This document shows, piece after piece, positions 57,058 to 64,000 of a stretch of DNA of 64,000 nt. Where the stretch lies: positions 310,001 to 374,000 of the forward strand of contig SCMY01000003.1 in NCBI GenBank assembly GCA_005502805.1. The letters run 5' to 3'. Within the stretch, counting starts at the first letter, position 1. The number at the start of each line of letters is the position of its first letter. The position numbers and the translations under genes are program-made. The notes beneath the pieces are model-generated. The model saw nothing but the letters and a program-made list of their open reading frames with translations. It searched no databases and was not told the origin of the DNA. Origin of the DNA: Rhizobiales bacterium 2SD (GTDB lineage: Bacteria; Pseudomonadota; Alphaproteobacteria; Rhizobiales; Beijerinckiaceae).

Positions 57058-58326
57058 ATGAGTAAGGCCAGCGGCGGCGATTCCAAGAGCACGCTCTATT
57101 GCTCCTTCTGCGGCAAGAGCCAGCACGAGGTCCGCAAGCTGATCGCGGGCCCGACGGTGTTCATCTGCGATGAGTGCGTCGAGCTCTGCATGGACATCAT
57201 CCGCGAGGAATCGAAGTCCGCGCTGGTGAAGTCGAAGGACGGCGTGCCGACCCCGAAGGAGATCCGCAAGGTCCTCGACGACTATGTCATCGGCCAGGAC
57301 CACGCCAAGAAGGTCCTCTCGGTCGCGGTCCACAACCATTACAAGCGGCTCAGCCATGCGACTAAGCACAACGACGTCGAGCTGGCCAAGTCGAACATCC
57401 TGCTGATCGGGCCGACCGGCTCCGGCAAGACGCTGCTGGCGCAGACGCTCGCCCGCATCCTCGACGTGCCCTTCACCATGGCCGATGCGACGACGTTGAC
57501 CGAGGCTGGCTATGTCGGCGAGGACGTCGAGAACATCATCCTCAAGCTGCTCCAGGCCTCCGACTACAATGTCGAGCGGGCGCAGCGCGGCATCGTCTAT
57601 ATCGACGAGATCGACAAGATCAGCCGCAAGTCCGACAACCCCTCGATCACCCGCGACGTCTCGGGCGAGGGCGTCCAGCAGGCGCTGCTGAAGATCATGG
57701 AGGGCACTGTCGCCTCCGTGCCGCCGCAGGGCGGGCGCAAGCATCCGCAACAGGAATTCCTGCAGGTCGACACCACCAACATCCTGTTCATCTGCGGCGG
57801 TGCCTTCGCCGGGCTGGACAAGATCATCTCGGGCCGTGGCAAGGGCACCTCGATCGGCTTCGGCGCGACCGTCCAGTCGCCGGACGAGCGCCGCACCGGT
57901 GCGATCTTCCGCGAGGTTGAGCCTGAGGACCTGCTCAAGTTCGGCCTGATCCCGGAATTCGTCGGCCGTTTGCCGGTGCTGGCGACGCTGGAGGACCTCG
58001 ACGAGGCCGCGCTCAAGACCATCCTCACCGAGCCGAAGAACGCGCTGGTCAAGCAGTATCAGCGCCTGTTCGAGATGGAGGATACCGAGCTGACCTTCAC
58101 CGACGAGGCGGTCAGCCTGATCGCCCGCAAGGCGATCGAGCGCAAGACCGGCGCCCGTGGCCTGCGCTCGATCATGGAAGGCATCCTGCTCGAGACCATG
58201 TACGAGCTGCCGGGGCTTGAAGGCGTCGAGCAGGTCGTCATCGGGCCGGAAGCTGTCGAGTCGAAGTCGCGACCGCTCTTCATCTATGCGGACCGCGAGG
58301 AAGAGACCAAGTCGGCTTCGGCCTGA
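57058..58326 (+). CDS. clpX: ATP-dependent Clp protease ATPase subunit
   Basis: 422 residues. AAA+ unfoldase of ClpXP. N-terminal zinc domain [13 protein letters not shown] with [10 protein letters not shown]; Walker A GPTGSGKT, Walker [10 protein letters not shown]; the ClpP-binding IGF loop within [12 protein letters not shown]; sensor 2 [13 protein letters not shown]. Normal length. Confidence 0.98.
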   Translation: MSKASGGDSKSTLYCSFCGKSQHEVRKLIAGPTVFICDECVELCMDIIREESKSALVKSKDGVPTPKEIRKVLDDYVIGQDHAKKVLSVAVHNHYKRLSHATKHNDVELAKSNILLIGPTGSGKTLLAQTLARILDVPFTMADATTLTEAGYVGEDVENIILKLLQASDYNVERAQRGIVYIDEIDKISRKSDNPSITRDVSGEGVQQALLKIMEGTVASVPPQGGRKHPQQEFLQVDTTNILFICGGAFAGLDKIISGRGKGTSIGFGATVQSPDERRTGAIFREVEPEDLLKFGLIPEFVGRLPVLATLEDLDEAALKTILTEPKNALVKQYQRLFEMEDTELTFTDEAVSLIARKAIERKTGARGLRSIMEGILLETMYELPGLEGVEQVVIGPEAVESKSRPLFIYADREEETKSASA

Positions 58327-58353
58327 GCGAAACCGGATTCTGGTTCAGTTCGG

Positions 58354-58384
58354 AACGCGCGCCTTTCGGCGCGCGTTTTGCTTT
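58354..58384 (+). terminator. Intrinsic terminator of clpX
   Basis: AACGCGCGCC (58354-58363) pairs with GGCGCGCGTT (58368-58377) around a TTTC loop, followed by a T-rich tract to about 58384. Confidence 0.85.
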
Positions 58385-58662
58385 GTAGGCCAAGGTGGCA
58401 ACAGCTGCCCCGAAACTGTCTCAGCCGCGCTTGAGCCATCACGGTCTCGTGCACCGGCTGCGGCAGAAGCTGCGGTGGACTGCGTGAGGCGTCGCTTGAA
58501 AGCCGGCGTCGAAGCATCCACCTTATGATCACCTGTTAGAGTCGCGTGCCTGTCGAGGGCGCGGCCGGCAGGGGCGCCTGGCGCGAATGGTCGCGCCGCG
58601 CGGTACGTCCGCTCGATTGCCTTTCAAAGGGGTCGGCCGGGCGAAAACGTGAAGGACTAGAC

Positions 58663-61092
58663 ATGACTGGCTCGACGCCCCGCGCTCCGCTCGTCCCCGG
58701 CACGACCGATACCTATCCGGTCCTGCCGCTGCGCGACATCGTCGTCTTCCCACACATGATCGTGCCGCTCTTCGTCGGCCGCGAGAAGTCCATTCGTGCG
58801 CTCGAGGAGGTGGTCAAGAACGATGGCCTGATCCTGCTCGCCACGCAGAAGAATGCCGGCGACGATGATCCGGAAACCGGAGACATCTATGAAATCGGCA
58901 CGCTCGCCCGCGTGCTGCAGCTGCTGAAGCTGCCCGACTCGACCGTGAAGGTGCTCGTCGAGGGCATCGGCCGGGCCAAGGCGACGACCTATACCGCGAC
59001 CGACAACTTCTACGAGGCGAAGGCCGAGGCCCTCGCCGAGGAAGAAGGCAAGAAGGTCGAGGTCGAGGCGCTTGCCCGCTCGGTCGTCAGCGAATTCGAG
59101 AATTATGTGAAGCTGAACAAGAAGATCTCGCCCGAGATCGTCGCGGCGGTCTCCCAGATCGACGAGCCGGCCAAGCTCGCCGACACGGTCGCCTCGCATC
59201 TCGCGGTCAAGATCGCCGACCGGCAGGCCGTGCTGGAGGTGATGAATGTCGCCCACCGGCTCGAGAAGGTGCTCTCCTTGATGGAGAGCGAGATGTCGGT
59301 GCTGCAGGTCGAGAAGCGTATCCGCTCGCGCGTCAAGCGCCAGATGGAGAAGACCCAGCGCGAGTACTATCTCAACGAGCAGATGAAGGCGATCCAGAAG
59401 GAGCTGGGCGACGGCGAGGAAGGCCGTGACGAGCTGGCCGAGCTGGAAGAGCGCATCGCCAAGACCAAGCTGACCAAGGAGGCGCGCGACAAGGCGCTCG
59501 CCGAGGTCAAGAAGCTCCGCCAGATGTCGCCGATGTCTGCCGAGGCCACGGTCGTGCGCAATTATCTCGACTGGCTGCTCGGCATTCCGTGGGGCAAGAA
59601 GTCGAAGATCAAGAAGGACCTCGCCGCAGCCCAGCAGGTGCTCGACGACGACCATTTCGGTCTCGACAAAGTCAAGGATCGCATCGTCGAATATCTCGCC
59701 GTGCAGCAGCGCGCCAACCGGCTCGCCGGCCCGATCCTGTGCCTTGTCGGCCCTCCGGGCGTCGGCAAGACCTCGCTCGGCAAGTCGATCGCCAAGGCGA
59801 CCGGACGCGAGTTCGTGCGCATGTCGCTCGGCGGCGTGCGTGACGAGGCCGAGATCCGCGGTCACCGCCGCACCTATATCGGCTCGATGCCCGGCAAGAT
59901 CATCCAGTCGATGAAGAAGGCCAAGACCTCGAACCCGCTCATCCTGCTCGACGAGATCGACAAGATGGGCCAGGACTTCCGCGGCGACCCGTCGGCGGCC
60001 CTGCTCGAGGTGCTCGATCCCGAGCAGAACTCGACCTTCAACGACCATTACCTCGAGGTCGACTACGACCTGTCGAACGTGATGTTCGTGACCACGGCGA
60101 ACACGCTGAACATCCCGCCGGCCCTGCTGGACCGCATGGAGGTGATCCGCATCGCCGGCTACACAGAGGATGAGAAGGCCGAGATCGCGCGTCGCCACCT
60201 GATCCCGGGGGCGATCGCCAAGCACGGCCTGCAGTCCAAGGAATGGTCGATCGACGACGAGGCCCTGACGACGCTGGTCCGGCGCTACACCCGCGAGGCC
60301 GGCGTTCGTAACCTCGAGCGCGAGATCGCCAACACCGTCCGCAAGGCGGTGAAGGAGATCGTGCTGTCGAAGAAGAAGAAGGTCGCGGTCACCCCTGCGG
60401 TTCTGGAAGAGTATCTCGGCCCGCCGCGCTATCGCTATGGCATGGCGGAAACCGAGGATCAGGTCGGTGTCGTCACCGGCCTGGCCTGGACCGAGGTCGG
60501 CGGCGAGATGCTGACGATCGAAGGCGTGATGATGCCCGGCAAGGGCAAGATGACCGTCACCGGCAATCTGCGCGACGTGATGAAGGAATCGATCTCGGCG
60601 GCGGCGTCTTACGTCCGCTCCCGCGCCATCGATTTCGGTATCGAGCCGCCGCTGTTCGACCGGCGCGACATCCACGTCCACCTGCCTGAGGGGGCGACCC
60701 CGAAGGACGGTCCGTCGGCGGGCATCGCCATGGCCACTGCGATCGTTTCGGTCATGACCGGCATCCCGGTCCGCCGCGACGTCGCCATGACCGGCGAGGT
60801 CACGCTGCGGGGCAGGGCGCTGCCGATCGGCGGCCTCAAGGAGAAGCTCCTGGCGGCCCTGCGCGGCGGCATCAAGAAGGTGCTGATCCCGGAGGACAAC
60901 GCCAAGGATCTGGCCGATCTGCCGAAGTCCGTGAAGAACGGGCTCGAGATCGTCCCGGTCTCGCGGATGGATCAGGTGCTCCAGCATGCTCTGGTGCGCC
61001 AGCCGACGCCGATCGTCTGGGAAGAGGATCTGAAGGCGCCTGTGCCGAAGGGCACCGAGGATGATCAGGCTGCGGCTAGCGTCGCCCACTGA
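58663..61092 (+). CDS. lon: ATP-dependent protease La
   Basis: 809 residues from ATG 58663, with GAAGGA about 7 bases upstream. LonA type: N-terminal substrate domain from [22 protein letters not shown], a long coiled-coil region, AAA+ module with Walker [12 protein letters not shown] and Walker [13 protein letters not shown], then the peptidase domain with the Ser of PKDGPSAG and its partner Lys. Other starts upstream would add an unconserved ~39 residues. The 278 bases after the clpX terminator should hold its promoter; a CTTGAAA at about 58495 lacks a well-spaced heat-shock -10. Confidence 0.98.
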   Translation: MTGSTPRAPLVPGTTDTYPVLPLRDIVVFPHMIVPLFVGREKSIRALEEVVKNDGLILLATQKNAGDDDPETGDIYEIGTLARVLQLLKLPDSTVKVLVEGIGRAKATTYTATDNFYEAKAEALAEEEGKKVEVEALARSVVSEFENYVKLNKKISPEIVAAVSQIDEPAKLADTVASHLAVKIADRQAVLEVMNVAHRLEKVLSLMESEMSVLQVEKRIRSRVKRQMEKTQREYYLNEQMKAIQKELGDGEEGRDELAELEERIAKTKLTKEARDKALAEVKKLRQMSPMSAEATVVRNYLDWLLGIPWGKKSKIKKDLAAAQQVLDDDHFGLDKVKDRIVEYLAVQQRANRLAGPILCLVGPPGVGKTSLGKSIAKATGREFVRMSLGGVRDEAEIRGHRRTYIGSMPGKIIQSMKKAKTSNPLILLDEIDKMGQDFRGDPSAALLEVLDPEQNSTFNDHYLEVDYDLSNVMFVTTANTLNIPPALLDRMEVIRIAGYTEDEKAEIARRHLIPGAIAKHGLQSKEWSIDDEALTTLVRRYTREAGVRNLEREIANTVRKAVKEIVLSKKKKVAVTPAVLEEYLGPPRYRYGMAETEDQVGVVTGLAWTEVGGEMLTIEGVMMPGKGKMTVTGNLRDVMKESISAAASYVRSRAIDFGIEPPLFDRRDIHVHLPEGATPKDGPSAGIAMATAIVSVMTGIPVRRDVAMTGEVTLRGRALPIGGLKEKLLAALRGGIKKVLIPEDNAKDLADLPKSVKNGLEIVPVSRMDQVLQHALVRQPTPIVWEEDLKAPVPKGTEDDQAAASVAH

Positions 61093-61115
61093 GCCCAGAG
61101 TCCACGAATGGAGAG

Positions 61116-61142
61116 GCCGCCGGCATTGCCGGCGGCTTTTTT
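61116..61142 (+). terminator. Intrinsic terminator of lon
   Basis: GCCGCCGGC (61116-61124) and GCCGGCGGC (61128-61136) form a perfect stem with an ATT loop, followed by TTTTTT (61137-61142). Confidence 0.92.
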
Positions 61143-61213
61143 CATGGGCAGGCCGCCCTGTGCCGAGCAACGCAACTTGCGAAGCCTCCCGCATGGCCTT
61201 AAACGGCGGGTGA

Positions 61214-61289
<76 letters not shown>

Positions 61290-61336
61290 GCCTCGGCATT
61301 GCGCCTGCAGGTCTCCGGACGTTCGCCCGACCAAGA

Positions 61337-62839
61337 TCAGCGGCTGCGCGTGTAGATCGCCGCGTAGCGGTCGGAATAAGCGCGCGTCCAGCCGGGCAAC
61401 TCGTCAAAGAACGGAATGCGACTGTCTGCGGCGGAGAGCAGCGCCCAGTCGATGCCATACTTGCGCAGCTGGGTTTCCAGCAGCGGCTTGCCGGTGCTGC
61501 GTCCCATTGCGTTGTCAGCCTGCGTGAAGCCGTTCAAGAAGAGCTGGTCGGTACGGCCGTCAATGAACGTCTTGACGCCATGGAAGATGAGCGTTCCACC
61601 GAAGTCGTAGGAGTTGAGGACAGGACCTGTCAGCCCGCGCTGCGCAGCGAAGGCGAGCGCGTCCTTCGCCGACGTCTTCTGGTCGGGCTCGACTGCGGGG
61701 CCACCCGCCAGGGCAACGCCGGCGCCGATGATGAGAGCGATGCTCGCGCCGGAGACCAGCCGATGGTGCCCGAGCAGAAAGCGCTCCAATCCGTCGCGCT
61801 GCTCCATCATCCACGCCCGGATCGAAACTGCGGGAAATTGTTCCGCGACCTGTGCGGCCAGCACCAACGGAGCCAGCAGGAAGAACACGTAAACGAAGCG
61901 CTCGTGTGCGAGATAGAGATGGAGCGCGAACAGGAGGAAGAGTGCGGGCGCCAGCCTGACGCGCAGACCTGAGACGAGCAGTCCCAGCACCATCAGCAGC
62001 AATGCTGCTTCGTTCAGCGGCGTAGCGGAGGCGTTGAACGGCCGCCATTCTGTGATCAGCGGCACGGCCTCGTTGGAGCCGACAACGGAGAAGGTCGCCA
62101 GGATGGCCTTGAGACCATACGGGTTGATCAGGCTCACCAGCGGGCAGAGCGCGCCGAAGATGCACCATTGCGCCAGGAGCCGTGGCCGCGTCAGCCGGTA
62201 GCGGATGAGGACGTCCAGCCCTGCGAAGGCTGCAATGACGAAGCCGAGGGTGAAGGATGCGTGCAGGTTGGTCCACAGCCAGAGGAGCCCGAGCAGTTCG
62301 ATGCCAGACGGTCGTCCAGCGCCGGCGGACCGGAACAGGCAAGCCGTCCAGGCCACGATGATGGGCAGCGTGAAGACATGCGGCCGGGCGGTGAAGACGA
62401 AGGTGGACAGAAGGGCCAGGCACAACGCTAGCGCCATTGCGAGGCTCGGCTTCAGCGTCTCGCCGAGCTGCCAAGCGAGCAGGAAAACCGTCAAAGAGAT
62501 CGCTGCTGCAGTGATGAGCGCGACACCATTCCAGCCGGCTCCCTTGTAGGCCAGCGCCAGGAGCACCTGGCTCAGCCATTCCTTGGCGATCCAGGGTTGG
62601 CCGGCGAAGGTGTGCGAGTAGCTGTCCACGGTCGGGACCGTGCGGGTGGCCAGCATGTCCAGGCCGACGCGAATGTGCCACCAGCTGTCGGGATCCTGAA
62701 GCAGGGCCGGGGTCCGGACAAAAAGAAGCGCGGCCATGATGGCGGCCGAAAGCAGACTGAAGACCAGCCGCATGCGCTGGGCGTCCGCAGTGGGTGATGG
62801 CGTGTCGGCCAGTGTGGGAAGGATTTGGCTAGCGCTCAT
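61337..62839 (-). CDS. Polytopic membrane protein with ArnT/OST-like features
   Basis: 500 residues from ATG 62839, overlapping the GtrA-like gene by 11 bases. About ten to twelve membrane helices. The first loop contains LLQDPDSWWHIRVGLDML, an acidic, aromatic first periplasmic loop, as in lipid-dependent GT-C glycosyltransferases. The C-terminal soluble part has GVKTFIDGRTDQLF and is typical of rhizobial proteins of unknown function related to this fold. A glycan-transfer role is likely but the donor and target are unknown. Confidence 0.8.
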   Translation of the reverse strand: MSASQILPTLADTPSPTADAQRMRLVFSLLSAAIMAALLFVRTPALLQDPDSWWHIRVGLDMLATRTVPTVDSYSHTFAGQPWIAKEWLSQVLLALAYKGAGWNGVALITAAAISLTVFLLAWQLGETLKPSLAMALALCLALLSTFVFTARPHVFTLPIIVAWTACLFRSAGAGRPSGIELLGLLWLWTNLHASFTLGFVIAAFAGLDVLIRYRLTRPRLLAQWCIFGALCPLVSLINPYGLKAILATFSVVGSNEAVPLITEWRPFNASATPLNEAALLLMVLGLLVSGLRVRLAPALFLLFALHLYLAHERFVYVFFLLAPLVLAAQVAEQFPAVSIRAWMMEQRDGLERFLLGHHRLVSGASIALIIGAGVALAGGPAVEPDQKTSAKDALAFAAQRGLTGPVLNSYDFGGTLIFHGVKTFIDGRTDQLFLNGFTQADNAMGRSTGKPLLETQLRKYGIDWALLSAADSRIPFFDELPGWTRAYSDRYAAIYTRSR

Positions 62840-63278
62840 GCTGTCGGACTGTGGCGGCCGGCGGCGACATCTCGCGCAGATCGGAGCGAGAGACGAATAC
62901 ATACCGGGAGGAACCGAGGTAGAAGAGGATGGAGTAGGTGCAGAGGCCCGCCAGCTGGGCCAGGGGCGACTCCACGAAGCCGAGTGACCTCGCCAGGGCC
63001 AGGACCGTGAGATTCGCGCAGTAGGCGACCAGAAAGACCAGTAGATAGCGGCGGCCTTCGCTCATGCTCCGACCGGCCTCGCTGCCGAAGGTCCAGCGCC
63101 GATTGAGCGCAAAGCCGGCGAGCAGGCCCGCGGCGTAGCCGGCCGCGTTCGAGACCATGTCGCCCCAGCCCAAGGCCAGGCCCATCAGGATCACGGCATA
63201 GCCGAGCGCCGTGTTGACAAGCCCGACCGCCCCAAATCGCAGCACGCGCAACCGCTCAGGCGGCTGATTTAACCGCAT
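62829..63278 (-). CDS. GtrA-like membrane protein
   Basis: 149 residues from ATG 63278, overlapping the methyltransferase end by 23 bases and the next gene by 11. Four membrane helices with FGAVGLVNTALGYAVIL at the start and NRRWTFGSEAG in the middle, the GtrA signature. GtrA proteins are thought to flip polyprenyl-linked sugars across the membrane and accompany GT-C glycosyltransferases, which fits its downstream neighbour. Confidence 0.88.
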   Translation of the reverse strand: MRLNQPPERLRVLRFGAVGLVNTALGYAVILMGLALGWGDMVSNAAGYAAGLLAGFALNRRWTFGSEAGRSMSEGRRYLLVFLVAYCANLTVLALARSLGFVESPLAQLAGLCTYSILFYLGSSRYVFVSRSDLREMSPPAATVRQHER

Positions 63279-63957
63279 GGACAAAGTACTGCGCTCCGAG
63301 GGGAAGGCGGGTGAGATAGCGCTCGAGCGGTCGCAGTCGCGCCAGCGGCCGGGGAAAGAAGATGCGGTAGACGGTCCTGGCTTCCGGCAGGCCCGCCGCT
63401 GCGATTCTGGCACGCATTTCATTCGCTGCTATCAGAACGGCGTCCTCGTCGAACGGGCAGTTGCGCACCGCGTGCCGCGTCAGCGGATTGAGCGGGTTGT
63501 GCTCGAACAGGAACAGGCTGCCGTCGGTCGCGAGCACGCGCCCGATCTCGCTCAGCAATTTGGTGTGCAGCTGCTCCGGAATGTGATGAAAGACGCAGGC
63601 GACGAAGACGAGGTCGAATTGCCTGTCCGGAAATGGGATGGTCTGGCCGTCGAAGGGCACGAAACGGGCCTGTCCCGGAAAGCGCTCCGCCGCCATCTCG
63701 AGCGACTGCGCCGACGGATCGAGCAGGACGATTTCCGCATCGGGAAAGGCCGCGCGCATCGGCCCCAGCGAGTTGCCGATTCCCGCGCCGAAATCGAGAA
63801 TTCGGCTGGGCCGGCGTCCCGTCTTGGCGAGAGCCCTGGCGACGTCCTCAATCTTGTAGTTGGCGAAGAAGTCCGGCGTTTCGCCGCTCATGCGGATGCT
63901 GGCGGCGTGCTGGTCCGCATAGTCGCCGGCGTAGCGGTCGAATTCGGCTTCAGGCAC
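63256..63957 (-). CDS. Class I SAM-dependent methyltransferase
   Basis: 233 residues from GTG 63957, with GGAAGGGG seven bases upstream; an ATG at 63990 would add 11 residues. FDRYAGDYADQHAAS leads in, then the SAM motif ILDFGAGIGNSL (about residues 55-66), acidic IVLLDPSAQSLEMA and FVACVFHHIPE. The family often methylates sugars, lipids or quinones. Its operon partners (GtrA-like and membrane GT-C-like proteins) suggest a glycolipid or glycan target. The window ends just upstream, so its operon start is not seen. Confidence 0.85.
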   Translation of the reverse strand: MPEAEFDRYAGDYADQHAASIRMSGETPDFFANYKIEDVARALAKTGRRPSRILDFGAGIGNSLGPMRAAFPDAEIVLLDPSAQSLEMAAERFPGQARFVPFDGQTIPFPDRQFDLVFVACVFHHIPEQLHTKLLSEIGRVLATDGSLFLFEHNPLNPLTRHAVRNCPFDEDAVLIAANEMRARIAAAGLPEARTVYRIFFPRPLARLRPLERYLTRLPLGAQYFVHAVKSAA

Positions 63958-64000
63958 TGAGAGCCCCTTCCACGCGCTCGCGCAGTTCATGAACCGGGCT

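Noticed and set aside
58490..58530. Heat-shock (sigma-32) promoter for lon
   Set aside because: A CTTGAAA is present but the only CTTAT-like -10 element is too far away to be convincing.
58657..61194. 845-codon open frame on the minus strand across lon
   Set aside because: It mirrors the whole lon gene, has no domain of its own and arises from the GC-rich codon use of lon.

Overview
The window reads as chromosome of a GC-rich alphaproteobacterium, most likely of the order Hyphomicrobiales (Rhizobiales). A Bosea/Methylobacterium-type host is my best guess, but the genus is not proven. Pointers are the tig-clpP-clpX-lon block, ExoA/ExoF-type exopolysaccharide proteins, a FixK-like Crp regulator, a metal-dependent-type KdsA and a Tgt with the reduced zinc motif I remember from rhizobial relatives.

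Left part (about 0.8-38.6 kb): one large exopolysaccharide/capsule locus. It starts beside a decayed polyketide-synthase tail and a complete manC, followed by an AraC-type regulator. Next comes an RTX-tailed parallel beta-helix lyase with its own type I secretion ABC protein and adaptor. A nucleotide-sugar block follows: rfbF, an SDR, an RmlC-like epimerase, a sugar C-methyltransferase and a DUF4910 protein. After a YdcF protein and a Wzc-like co-polymerase come a second sugar block (nucleotidyltransferase, DegT aminotransferase, PglC-like phosphoglycosyl transferase, LegB-like dehydratase), an ExoF-type export protein and a glycosyltransferase. A polysaccharide deacetylase, a second beta-helix lyase with a Tat-like signal, and a tightly overlapping minus-strand operon (ExoA-like GT2, three GT4 enzymes, Wzx, Wzy) follow. 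A divergent asparagine-synthase-like amidotransferase closes the locus. Together these genes describe a Wzx/Wzy-dependent polymer: PglC-like initiation, about five glycosyltransferases, flippase, polymerase, a co-polymerase whose ATPase motifs are degenerate, an outer-membrane exporter, and two secreted lyases plus a deacetylase to trim or modify the product.

Middle part (38.8-54.2 kb): ordinary accessory and housekeeping genes. They include a Crp/FixK-like regulator, a manC 3-prime relic, an ArsR/SRPBCC pair with a clear palindromic operator, a GFA protein, pobA with a divergent AraC regulator, a 2H phosphoesterase and a phosphoribosyltransferase. Further along are an ArsC/Spx-like protein, tgt, a membrane protein, a SnoaL-like protein, a DMT transporter, eno, queF, an MFS transporter, kdsA and a multicopper-oxidase-like protein that has lost most copper ligands.

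Right part (54.3-64 kb): tRNA-Leu(UAG), trigger factor, clpP, clpX and lon with clear intrinsic terminators, then tRNA-Val(UAC). The window ends in a minus-strand group of methyltransferase, GtrA-like protein and a large membrane protein.

The observations most worth following are: the paired PL9-like lyases exported by two different routes within one EPS locus; the co-polymerase with all three nucleotide-binding motifs degraded; the multicopper-oxidase homologue without type 1 and type 3 copper ligands; a codon-phase tandem duplication at the start of the type I ABC protein; and the DUF4910 protein placed next to a sugar C-methyltransferase.
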